Below are positions 23,689-31,463 of a stretch of DNA of 64,000 nucleotides, piece by piece. Location: contig JAWOKN010000006.1 in NCBI GenBank assembly GCA_033854175.1, positions 1 through 64,000 on the forward strand, in the 5' to 3' direction. Position numbers and translations under genes: made by a program. The stretch comes from DATKPE01 sp033854175. Its GTDB lineage: Bacteria; Bacteroidota; Ignavibacteria; UBA10030; SZUA-254. How positions within the stretch are numbered: position 1 is the first letter of the stretch; every line of letters starts with the position of its first letter. The notes beneath the pieces were generated by a model that was not told where the DNA came from, did not search any database, and saw nothing but the letters and a program-made list of their open reading frames with translations.

Positions 23689-24948
23689 ATGCAGATTTGT
23701 CTATACGAAGATACCTCCTGTACGAGCTTGTACCCGCTCGTCTACCTTCGGCCGGTCTATGAACTTCGTTGCGGTGTGTTCACCCTCCGGGAAAAAATCG
23801 GGCGCCTCATGCCGCGCGCGAAAACCGCCCTTTTCACCCGCCCGGAACTCCGCATGGTCACGGAGGAGGAAAACCCCGGCCTGCGCGTCAATCAGCTGGA
23901 CGAAGAACCCACCTGGTTCGTCAATGGCCGCACACTCGTCGATGACGAGCTGAAAAAAATTGTCTCCGCACGGCACCCCGGGGAAGCACTGTTCCGTCAC
24001 GACGGGGACATCGTCGCCGCCTTCGTTTCCGCATCAAGACTCAAAACTCTGTCAACCCGCATCGACAGCTTTCATGATCAGGATTTCTTCCAGGATCTGC
24101 CGCAACGGACGGTTTCGACCACACTCGTGAAATATCCCTGGGATATCATCCGCTACAACCACCGGGAACTGGAGCGCGATTTCACTACCCTCCGCAGGTC
24201 CGCCTCACGGAAAATCAGCCTGCGCGGTTTCCGCGGCGCCCATTTCCTCAATCCCCGGGATATCATTATCGGCAGAAACACCTGCATACAACCAGGCGCC
24301 GTCCTCGATGCCGGCCAGGGACCGGTCATGATCGGACCCGATGCCCATATCATGCCGAACGCCGTTCTTCAGGGCCCGGTCTATATCGGGAATTCCTCGA
24401 TCGTGAAAATCGGGGCGAAAATCTACCCCGGAACTTCCATCGGTACGATGTGCAAGGTCGGCGGTGAAATCGACGGCGCCGTCATCCACTCCTATTCCAA
24501 TAAACAACATGACGGGTTTCTCGGCCATTCCTATCTCGGAAGCTGGATCAACATCGGCGCCGACACCAATACGAGCGATCTGAAGAACACCTACGGACCC
24601 GTCACGGTCGTCCTCGACGGGAAACCCTTCCAGACCGGAATGCAGTTTCTCGGCCTCGTGATGGGCGATCATTCGAAAACCGGCATCAATGTGACCCTGA
24701 ATACCGGATCGGTCATCGGCGTCTCATGCAATATTTTCGGCCCGGAACTGCCGCCGAAGTTTTTGCCGTCGTTTTCGTGGGGAAGGGGAACGTCGTTCGA
24801 GACCTACGATGTCGAGAAGAGCCTGGAAACAGCCCGCCGCGTCATGGCCCGGCGCAATGTACGGCTCACCCCATCCTATGAGTCCCTGTTCAGGGATCTG
24901 TTCCGCCAGACCGCAGGGCTCCGAACCCCGCAGGGGGACGTCCGCTAG
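23689..24948 (+). CDS. GlmU-family sugar nucleotidyltransferase-like protein with left-handed beta-helix
   Basis: 419 residues. The N-terminal half opens MQICLYEDTSCTSLYPLVYLRPVYELRCGVFTLREKI, the signature of the putative sugar nucleotidyltransferases annotated as GlmU family in FCB bacteria. It lacks the GxGxR loop of classical nucleotidyltransferases. From about residue 185 a hexapeptide-repeat beta-helix follows (IIIGRNTCIQPGAVLDAGQGPVMIGPDAHIMPNAVLQGPVYIGNSSIVKIGAKIYPG), then an acetyltransferase-like region (YLGSWINIGADTNTSDLKNTYGPV, GDHSKTGINVTLNTGSVIG). It probably acts on a nucleotide sugar or hexosamine phosphate. Whether either half is catalytic is open. It starts 16 bases after the rpmE terminator and abuts rsmB with no gap. 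Confidence 0.75.
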   Translation: MQICLYEDTSCTSLYPLVYLRPVYELRCGVFTLREKIGRLMPRAKTALFTRPELRMVTEEENPGLRVNQLDEEPTWFVNGRTLVDDELKKIVSARHPGEALFRHDGDIVAAFVSASRLKTLSTRIDSFHDQDFFQDLPQRTVSTTLVKYPWDIIRYNHRELERDFTTLRRSASRKISLRGFRGAHFLNPRDIIIGRNTCIQPGAVLDAGQGPVMIGPDAHIMPNAVLQGPVYIGNSSIVKIGAKIYPGTSIGTMCKVGGEIDGAVIHSYSNKQHDGFLGHSYLGSWINIGADTNTSDLKNTYGPVTVVLDGKPFQTGMQFLGLVMGDHSKTGINVTLNTGSVIGVSCNIFGPELPPKFLPSFSWGRGTSFETYDVEKSLETARRVMARRNVRLTPSYESLFRDLFRQTAGLRTPQGDVR

Positions 24949-26331
24949 ATGCAACCCGAGACTCCTCAAATAACCACGATCTACCAGGGGCCGCGCGGAA
25001 CCGCCATAAAGATTTTGAACCGCGTCGAACGGACCGATGCCTACCTCGACAAGCTGCTCGATTCGGAGCTCCGCGCAACCGATATCTCCGACGTCGATAA
25101 AAGCCTTCTCGCGGAGATCGTCCACGGCGTCATCCGCTGGCAGGGCCGCCTCGACTGGATTCTGAACGGATTCACACACGGAAACTTCATCAAATCGGAG
25201 ATTAACCTCAAAAACGCTCTCCGCGTCGCTCTCTACCAGATTCTCTTCCTCAATCATGTCCCGCATTATGCTGCCGTGAACGAAGCCGTGGAATTTGTCA
25301 AAAACATCCGCGGAACGAAGCTGGCCGATTTTGTCAACGCCGTTCTCCGGAATATCATACGGACTCTCGACGGCATCCATTATCCCAAGGAGGAGGAGGA
25401 CCTGAGCCAGTACCTCGCAGTCTATTACTCCCATCCCCAGTGGATGGTGAAACGATGGCTGCAGCGTTTCGACCGCGCGGAGGTGGAGAAACTCCTCGTC
25501 GCCAATAACGAGGTCCCGACCCTCACCCTGAGGATTAATAAACTGAAGACGGATCCGGCCCAGTTTTTATCGCTCCTCGACCAGCAGCATATTACCTACC
25601 AGGGCTCGAGCCTGATCGATTATTTTCTGAAAGTCAAGAGTCTCTCGGCCATATCCCATCTGAATATCTTCCAGAAGGGGCTGTTCTCCATCCAGGACGA
25701 AAGCGCGGCCTTGCCGATTCTCCTCCTCGACCCGCAGCCGGGCGAGACGATCATCGACCTCTGCGCCGCCCCCGGCGGAAAAACAACCTTCCTGGCGGAA
25801 CGGATGAATAATACCGGCGTGATTTATGCCGTCGATAAGTATGAGAGCAAGCTGAATCTGATCCAGACCAGCTGTACCAGGCTCGGGATTACCAATGTCC
25901 GGATTACAGCCGCAGACGCCCTGGAGCTTTCCCTTCCGCCCGTGCAGAAAATCATCCTCGACGTGCCCTGCTCCGGCCTCGGGGTCCTGCGGAAGAAACC
26001 CGACATCAAATGGAAAAGGGAACAGGAGGACATTCCCCGCCTCGCCGCTCTCCAGATGAAACTGCTCGAACGCTCCGCCCAGCTTCTCCAGCCCGGCGGC
26101 GTCATCGTCTACTGCACCTGCACTACCGAACCGGAGGAGAACTCCCATGTCGTCCGGGCATTTCTCAGCCTCCACCCGGAATTCAGGCTCGAACATGCCG
26201 ATAAGTTTGTCAACCATGCCGTTGTCAGCGAGGAGGGATTCATCGAGACATATACCCACCGACAACATATCGACGGGTCCTTCGCTGCACGGTTGCGGAA
26301 ATCCGATTCATACCAAAAGGAAAACCCATGA
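24949..26331 (+). CDS. rsmB: 16S rRNA m5C967 methyltransferase
   Basis: 460 residues. An N-terminal NusB-like RNA-binding domain (AIKILNRVERTDAYLDKLLDSEL, EIVHGVIRWQGRLDWILN, ALRVALYQILFL) is followed by a Rossmann methyltransferase. Motifs: IDLCAAPGGKTTFLAE (SAM site), YAVDKYESKL, ADALEL, the catalytic-loop cysteine in DVPCSGLGVLRKKPDIKW, and YCTCTTEPEEN with the second active-site cysteine. RsmB methylates C967 in helix 31 of 16S rRNA. The start is immediately after the previous stop. The TGA overlaps the next ATG (ATGA), so the dehydrogenase is translationally coupled. Confidence 0.95.
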   Translation: MQPETPQITTIYQGPRGTAIKILNRVERTDAYLDKLLDSELRATDISDVDKSLLAEIVHGVIRWQGRLDWILNGFTHGNFIKSEINLKNALRVALYQILFLNHVPHYAAVNEAVEFVKNIRGTKLADFVNAVLRNIIRTLDGIHYPKEEEDLSQYLAVYYSHPQWMVKRWLQRFDRAEVEKLLVANNEVPTLTLRINKLKTDPAQFLSLLDQQHITYQGSSLIDYFLKVKSLSAISHLNIFQKGLFSIQDESAALPILLLDPQPGETIIDLCAAPGGKTTFLAERMNNTGVIYAVDKYESKLNLIQTSCTRLGITNVRITAADALELSLPPVQKIILDVPCSGLGVLRKKPDIKWKREQEDIPRLAALQMKLLERSAQLLQPGGVIVYCTCTTEPEENSHVVRAFLSLHPEFRLEHADKFVNHAVVSEEGFIETYTHRQHIDGSFAARLRKSDSYQKENP

Positions 26332-27557
26332 AAGCGATTGTCAAGGAACAACCGAAATTGTACAAGGACTGGAAGAAGGGCCTGGAACTCATCGACAGAC
26401 CCGTTCCGGAAGTGCGGAAGAGCGATGACGTCCAGCTCAGGGTGGTGGCCGCAGGTATCTGCGGGACGGACGTCGGCATCTACCAGTCGAAGGATTCCCT
26501 TAAAAACAGCATGTCCCACATCACATCCCCGAACGTCATCACCGGCCATGAGTTCTGCGGCCGCGTGACCGATGCGGGAGACCGCGCGAAACTCCGCCTG
26601 GCTGAACTGGTGATCAGAAAGTCCCATGTGTATATCTCCGTCAAACGATACGTGAAGAACCGCTCGGCCCGCGAAATCGCCGCCGATCGGAGCTTCCTTC
26701 CGTACCTGAACGAACATTTCATCGCGACGGCCGAAATGCACCTGACCTGCGGAAAATGCGCCCAGTGCAGACTCGGGGAATTTCATGTCTGTACCAATAC
26801 CATCATCCGGGGCCTCCACGGCGACGGGGCTTTCGCAGAGTATATCGTCCTGCCGGCACAGAATATCCTGATCTTCAAACATGGTGAAATCCCCGACGAA
26901 ATCGTCGCCTTCATGGACGCCATCGGCAATGCCACCCATACCGTCCAGTCGCTCTCATCCATCGAGGGAAAATCTGTCGCCGTCCTCGGCGCGGGCGTGA
27001 TCGGCCTGATGTCAGTCGCCATCGCCAAGGGGGCCGGCGCGAAGAAAATCTTCGTCACCGATGCCTCACACGGCGAGAATACACACGAGAAGCTTGAAAA
27101 GAGACGCTTCAGAATGGCACGGCTCCTGGGCGCAACAGAGTGCTTCGATGTGTCGATTCCCGAGGAGAAACAGGAATTTTATAAACGCGCAAAGGGGCAG
27201 AATCATGGCGCGGGCGTCGACGCCGTCCTCGAAATGTCCGGAAGCTATTATGCCTACTCCGATGCCTTCCAGATCCTCCGTATGGGGGGCGAAATGGCAC
27301 TCCTCGGCCTGCCAAGCGGCTCGATGAGCGTCGACTTTGCAAAGAATATCATTTTCCCCGGTGTGACGATTCATGGCGTGATCGGCCGCAGGGTCTGGTC
27401 GACATGGGATCTGATGACGAGCATACTGAAACGCGGGCTCGCGAAACGATTCGTTTCCGCGGGATTTGTCACCCATCAGTTCCCCCTCGACAAGTTTGAA
27501 AAGGGATTCAGCGCGATCGAATCAGGGGATGCTCTGAAGGTCCTCTTCCGGCCGTGA
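26328..27557 (+). CDS. tdh: Zinc-dependent threonine 3-dehydrogenase-like enzyme
   Basis: 409 residues, of the medium-chain dehydrogenase family. Catalytic zinc ligands lie in GICGTDVGIY and TGHEFCG; structural zinc cysteines are in LTCGKCAQCRLGEFHVC. The Rossmann segment is VAVLGAGVIGLMSVAIAKGAGAKKIFVTD. The C-terminal part (MSGSYYAYSDAFQILRMGGEMALLGLPSGSMSVDF, GRRVWSTWDLMTSIL) follows E. coli Tdh closely. Tdh oxidises L-threonine with NAD+ to 2-amino-3-oxobutyrate, which Kbl cleaves; two Kbl-type genes lie 2.6-5 kb downstream. Compared with E. coli Tdh (341 residues) about 37 residues are inserted between the HEF zinc motif and the structural cysteines (roughly residues 85-135). Related sorbitol or butanediol dehydrogenase activity is the alternative. 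Confidence 0.8.
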   Translation: MKAIVKEQPKLYKDWKKGLELIDRPVPEVRKSDDVQLRVVAAGICGTDVGIYQSKDSLKNSMSHITSPNVITGHEFCGRVTDAGDRAKLRLAELVIRKSHVYISVKRYVKNRSAREIAADRSFLPYLNEHFIATAEMHLTCGKCAQCRLGEFHVCTNTIIRGLHGDGAFAEYIVLPAQNILIFKHGEIPDEIVAFMDAIGNATHTVQSLSSIEGKSVAVLGAGVIGLMSVAIAKGAGAKKIFVTDASHGENTHEKLEKRRFRMARLLGATECFDVSIPEEKQEFYKRAKGQNHGAGVDAVLEMSGSYYAYSDAFQILRMGGEMALLGLPSGSMSVDFAKNIIFPGVTIHGVIGRRVWSTWDLMTSILKRGLAKRFVSAGFVTHQFPLDKFEKGFSAIESGDALKVLFRP

Positions 27558-27772
27558 TATCGGACAGGAAGGTCGGGTAATGGACCGACAGGACACACTC
27601 TGCCTATGAATTGAGCGTAAAAATTTTTATATTGTCCCGTCCTTTTTACCCTTCAACGTGTTCAGCGTTCTTTCAGATTTTTTCCTTCATTCCCGTCGTA
27701 CGCCGCCCCGACTCATCCATGCTGGCCAACGTGCGGGGAATGATGTCCGTCACCGTTGATGAATGATGAAAC

Positions 27773-28120
27773 ATGATTAAAGGCATCGGTATCGATATCG
27801 CCGATATCCAGAGGTTCCGAAAGATCGAGCATGACACCGTCTTCCAGTCCGAGGTGTTCACCCGCACGGAGACCGAGGCCGTTGCCGGCAACCCCGGACA
27901 GGTTTTCGCCTTTGCACGCATGTTCGCAACCAAGGAAGCCGCACTCAAAGCCCTCGGCCGCGGCCTCTATTTCGGGTCATCCTGGAAGGATATGGAGACA
28001 CTTTCCGACGCCCGGGTGCATATCCCGACGGGCGCCCTCAGGCGGGAGTCCCGTCCGAATCTCCGCACCTGCCGCTCATCCTCAAAAAATCATGCAATCG
28101 CTTTTGTCGTTCTCGAATAA
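27773..28120 (+). CDS. acpS: Holo-[acyl-carrier-protein] synthase
   Basis: 115 residues, slightly short for the family (about 120-126). It transfers the phosphopantetheine arm of CoA to the serine of acyl carrier proteins. The magnesium-binding motifs are GIGIDIADIQRF at the N-terminus and FATKEAALKALG in the middle; the C-terminal HAIAFVVLE is also typical. The first gene of a same-strand run, it is followed after 20 bases by the acetyl-CoA synthetase and then by an acyl carrier protein that is its likely substrate. No Shine-Dalgarno is obvious. A possible -10 (TATATT) lies near 27630, with no clean -35. Confidence 0.9.
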   Translation: MIKGIGIDIADIQRFRKIEHDTVFQSEVFTRTETEAVAGNPGQVFAFARMFATKEAALKALGRGLYFGSSWKDMETLSDARVHIPTGALRRESRPNLRTCRSSSKNHAIAFVVLE

Positions 28121-28140
28121 CCAGACAAAGGAGCCAGACC

Positions 28141-29841
28141 ATGAGCAATATCGGATCATATGATGAAGTCTACAGGGTGTTTACCTGGAATCATGCAAAA
28201 GACGAACTCGGCTACGGCTGCGACGGCCATTACAATATCGGATACTTCTGCAGCGACCGGATCTGCCAGATGGGCCTCGGGGATAAAACCGCACTGATCT
28301 GGGAGGGGTTCGACGGGACGGTCAGAAAGTATACCTATGACGACGTCCGCTGCATCAGCAATGCCTTTGCCGCCTTCTTTCAGGAGATCGGTCTTGCCCC
28401 CCGTGACCGCATCTGCCTGTTTATGGACCGTATCCCCGAGCTGTATATTTCCTTCCTCGGCGTCCTCAAGATGGGGGGCACGGTTCAACCCCTGTTCTCG
28501 GCGTTCGGCGAGGAGGCACTCTCGACCCGCCTGGCGGATGCCCAGACACGTGCGATTCTGACGACGAAACGACACCTCCCCAAGGTCCGCAAGATCAAGG
28601 CCCAACTCCCCGCCCTCAACCGCATCATCGTTCTCGATGCCGGGGGGAAGGATCTCGAACAGAATGAAATCGCCTACTCGATGCACACGGCAGCCCCCGT
28701 CGAGGAGTTTGATATTGTCCCCGTCGATGAGGAGTTTCCCTCGGTGCTCCACTATACCTCCGGCACGACCGGTAAACCCAAGGGCGCCCTCCATGTCCAT
28801 TCATCCATTATCGCGCAGTATATGACCACAAAGTGGGTCCTCGACCTCCAGGGCGATGATATTTTCTGGTGTACGGCGGACCCCGGTTGGGTGACAGGAA
28901 CCTCCTATGGCATCATCGGACCCTGGTCGGCAGGCGTTACCCAGGTCGTCCTCGATGCGGGCTTCGGGGCGTCAAAATGGTACGCCTTTATAGAAAAATA
29001 CGGCGTCACGGTCTGGTATTCCGCCCCCACCGCCATCAGGCTCCTGATGAAGGAAGGCCTCGATGTCGTCAAACGGTACGATCACTCCACATTGCGCCAT
29101 CTCTGCAGCGTCGGGGAACCGCTGAATGCTGAGGCGGTCATATGGTCCGAAAAAGCCTTCGGCAAGCCCTTCCTCGACACCTACTGGCAGACCGAAACAG
29201 GTTCCATCGTCATCTCGAATTACCCGGGCATGAAGATTAAGCCCGGATCGATGGGAAAACCCTTTCCCGGGGTTACTGCCGCCATCGTGCATCCTAAAAC
29301 CTTTACACCGATCACCAAGGCGGGTTCGGTAGGCCTGATAGGCCTGAAACCGGGCTGGCCATCCATGATGCGGGATTATTGGAATAACCGTGCCACCTAT
29401 TGCGAGAAGTTTAAAAACGGCTGGTATATCTGCGGCGACAGGGCGAGCGTCGATCAGGAGGGGTATTTCTGGTTCGTGGGCCGCGACGATGATGTGATCA
29501 ATACCGCCGGCCACCTGGTCGGACCGTTCGAAATCGAATCGGCCCTGCTCGAACATCCCGCCGTCGCCGAGTCCGCCGCAGTCGGAAAACCCGATCCCAT
29601 CAATATGGAGGTCGTGAAGGCGTTTGTCGCACTCAAACCCGGATTCCAGCCGGGGAGCGACCTCGAACTGACGATCATGAATTTCATCAGGAAAAAACTC
29701 TCCCCCCTCGCCATGCCGCAGGAGATCGAATTTGTCGATTCACTCCCGAAGACACGGAGCGGGAAGATCATGCGAAGACTGCTCCGCGCCCGAGAATGGG
29801 GGGAGGATATCGGTGATATCTCGACGCTTGAAAACGACTGA
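28141..29841 (+). CDS. acsA: Acetyl-CoA synthetase-type AMP-forming acyl-CoA ligase
   Basis: 566 residues, close to B. subtilis AcsA. AAAGGAG sits eight bases before the ATG. Adenylation motifs: YTSGTTGKPKGALHVH (phosphate loop), DIFWCTADPGWVTGTSYG, DTYWQTETG, GDRASVDQEGYFWFVGRDDD and the C-terminal catalytic lysine in KTRSGKIMRRLLRA. The Trp in YWQTETG corresponds to the residue that limits Acs enzymes to acetate or propionate, so a short-chain substrate is expected. It lies between acpS and an acyl carrier protein, followed by two alpha-oxoamine synthases. It may supply acetyl-CoA, or load an acyl group onto the carrier protein; the second idea is inference. Confidence 0.88.
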   Translation: MSNIGSYDEVYRVFTWNHAKDELGYGCDGHYNIGYFCSDRICQMGLGDKTALIWEGFDGTVRKYTYDDVRCISNAFAAFFQEIGLAPRDRICLFMDRIPELYISFLGVLKMGGTVQPLFSAFGEEALSTRLADAQTRAILTTKRHLPKVRKIKAQLPALNRIIVLDAGGKDLEQNEIAYSMHTAAPVEEFDIVPVDEEFPSVLHYTSGTTGKPKGALHVHSSIIAQYMTTKWVLDLQGDDIFWCTADPGWVTGTSYGIIGPWSAGVTQVVLDAGFGASKWYAFIEKYGVTVWYSAPTAIRLLMKEGLDVVKRYDHSTLRHLCSVGEPLNAEAVIWSEKAFGKPFLDTYWQTETGSIVISNYPGMKIKPGSMGKPFPGVTAAIVHPKTFTPITKAGSVGLIGLKPGWPSMMRDYWNNRATYCEKFKNGWYICGDRASVDQEGYFWFVGRDDDVINTAGHLVGPFEIESALLEHPAVAESAAVGKPDPINMEVVKAFVALKPGFQPGSDLELTIMNFIRKKLSPLAMPQEIEFVDSLPKTRSGKIMRRLLRAREWGEDIGDISTLEND

Positions 29842-29879
29842 CTAACCCCGTACGCCATCACCTACAAGGAGACTCCATC

Positions 29880-30134
29880 ATGGCCGAAGACGTAAAAAAA
29901 ATCATCATTGACTATATCAGGAAGGAATATCTCGAGGAGGATTCAAACCAGGAGATCACCCCCGATACGAAACTCATCTCCAGCGGTATCGTCGATTCGT
30001 TTTCCATGGTTTCCCTCAAAATGTTCCTCGAAAAGAAGTTCCAGATAAAAATTCCGGATGAGAAGGCCACCCCCGATGCCTTCGATTCCGTGAACAATAT
30101 CATCAGTCTCCTGAAACAATTCGCTCACATTTGA
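29880..30134 (+). CDS. Acyl carrier protein (non-housekeeping type)
   Basis: 84 residues, acidic, with the four-helix carrier pattern. The phosphopantetheine serine is in SSGIVDSFSMVSLKMFLEKKF. Housekeeping fatty-acid ACPs instead read GADSLDTVELVM, so this belongs to a specialised group. A strong AAGGAG precedes the ATG. It follows the acyl-CoA ligase by 38 bases and precedes the first Kbl-type gene by 10 bases, and AcpS is encoded two genes upstream. The context suggests it presents an acyl thioester to a neighbouring alpha-oxoamine synthase, as carrier proteins do in bacterial sphingolipid and sulfonolipid synthesis. Confidence 0.9.
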   Translation: MAEDVKKIIIDYIRKEYLEEDSNQEITPDTKLISSGIVDSFSMVSLKMFLEKKFQIKIPDEKATPDAFDSVNNIISLLKQFAHI

Positions 30135-30144
30135 CGGAGGAGGT

Positions 30145-31392
30145 ATGTCCTATAGCGACAAAGCAAAATCCTTCTATGAGAATGAACTGAAGAATATCCG
30201 CACCGCGGGCCTGTTCAAGGAGGAACGCTACATCGAATCACCCCAGTCGGCAACCATCACGGTCGAATACCCCTCAGGAAGGCCGCCACGGGAGGTCATA
30301 AACCTCTGCGCCAATAACTACCTGGGACTTTCGAGCCACCCCGATGTCCTCGATGCAGCCCGCCTAGGCCTTGCATCACGCGGCTACGGGATGTCCTCCG
30401 TCCGGTTTATCTGCGGAACACAGGATACCCACCGCCAGCTCGAAAACAAACTTTCGGAGTTCCTCGGGACCGAGGATACGATCCTGTTTCCCTCCTGCAT
30501 GGAGGCCAACGCGGGCCTCTTCGAGGTCCTCCTCGATAAGGACGACGCCATGATCGCCGACCGGCTTGTCCATGCCTCGATCGTGGACGGGATGAGGCTC
30601 TGCAAGGCCCAGCTGTATAATTACAAGCATTCCAATATGGAGCACCTCGAGGAAAAACTCCAGGAGACCCAGAACTGCCGGTTCCGGCTTGTCATCACCG
30701 ACGGCGTCTTTTCCATGGACGGCGATGTTGCAAAACTCCGGGAGATATGCGATCTTGCAGATAAGTACAACGCGATGGTTATGGTGGATGATTCGCATGC
30801 CACCGGATTCCTCGGAAAAAAGGGGAAGGGGACCCATGAGCACTGCGGCGTCGTCGGACGGATCGACGCGATCACCACAACACTCGGCAAGGCGCTCGGC
30901 GGCGCTGCGGGCGGTTGCGTCAGCGGACGGCGGGAAATTGTCGAATTGTGCCGGCAGCGCGCCCGGCCGTACCTTTTCTCCAATACCGTCCCGCCTGTCG
31001 TCGTCACCGCATCGCTCAAGGTCCTCGACCTGATATCGTCCTCGACCGAACGACGGGATACACTCGAAAAGAATACGCTCTATTTTCGGGAAAAAATGAC
31101 CGCGGCCGGGTTCGATATCAAGGAGGGTTTTCACCCCATCGTCCCGATCATGCTCTATAACGCCAAACTCGCACAGGACGTCGCCCGCGATATCTACGAC
31201 GAGGGCGTCTATGTCGTCGGATTTTTCTTCCCCGTCGTCCCCCAGGGACAGGCCCGCATACGGACCCAGATCTCTGCCACCCATACACGCGAACACCTCG
31301 ACAGGGCCATTGCGGCGTTTACCAAGATCGGCGCGAAGTACCACATCCTGGGGAAGAAAAAAGACGAGATCATTGCACTGTATGGTATGTAA
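30145..31392 (+). CDS. Alpha-oxoamine synthase, Kbl-like, divergent first copy
   Basis: 415 residues, PLP-dependent fold type I. GGAGGAGGT precedes the ATG. Seen: NLCANNYLGLSSHP, the PLP lysine K249 in TTTLGKALGG, the cofactor-binding VDDSHATGF (about 214-222), and GFFFPVVPQGQARIRTQISATHT, which is Kbl-type rather than BioF- or SPT-type. Against E. coli Kbl it differs at positions lining the pocket: FPSCMEAN replaces YSSCFDAN, and RLVHAS replaces LNHAS beside the histidine that stacks on PLP. It also has an extra C-terminal tail of about 12 residues (GKKKDEIIALYGM). It is coupled to the carrier protein gene. It may condense an amino acid with an acyl-ACP or acyl-CoA, or may simply be a second glycine C-acetyltransferase. 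Confidence 0.82.
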   Translation: MSYSDKAKSFYENELKNIRTAGLFKEERYIESPQSATITVEYPSGRPPREVINLCANNYLGLSSHPDVLDAARLGLASRGYGMSSVRFICGTQDTHRQLENKLSEFLGTEDTILFPSCMEANAGLFEVLLDKDDAMIADRLVHASIVDGMRLCKAQLYNYKHSNMEHLEEKLQETQNCRFRLVITDGVFSMDGDVAKLREICDLADKYNAMVMVDDSHATGFLGKKGKGTHEHCGVVGRIDAITTTLGKALGGAAGGCVSGRREIVELCRQRARPYLFSNTVPPVVVTASLKVLDLISSSTERRDTLEKNTLYFREKMTAAGFDIKEGFHPIVPIMLYNAKLAQDVARDIYDEGVYVVGFFFPVVPQGQARIRTQISATHTREHLDRAIAAFTKIGAKYHILGKKKDEIIALYGM

Positions 31393-31463
31393 CAGCTGTT
31401 CCTGACATCAGACTATACGCGAGATTAACCGCTCTTTGACAATCATCGGAAGGGAAGATCGCC

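Noticed and set aside
28141..29841. Long-chain fatty acyl-CoA/ACP ligase reading of the AMP-forming enzyme
   Set aside because: The Trp in YWQTETG and the overall AcsA-like sequence argue for a short-chain substrate, although ACP loading remains possible.
31393..31463. TTGACA in the gap between the two Kbl genes as an internal promoter
   Set aside because: No -10 at 16-18 bases; the expected position reads GC-rich sequence.
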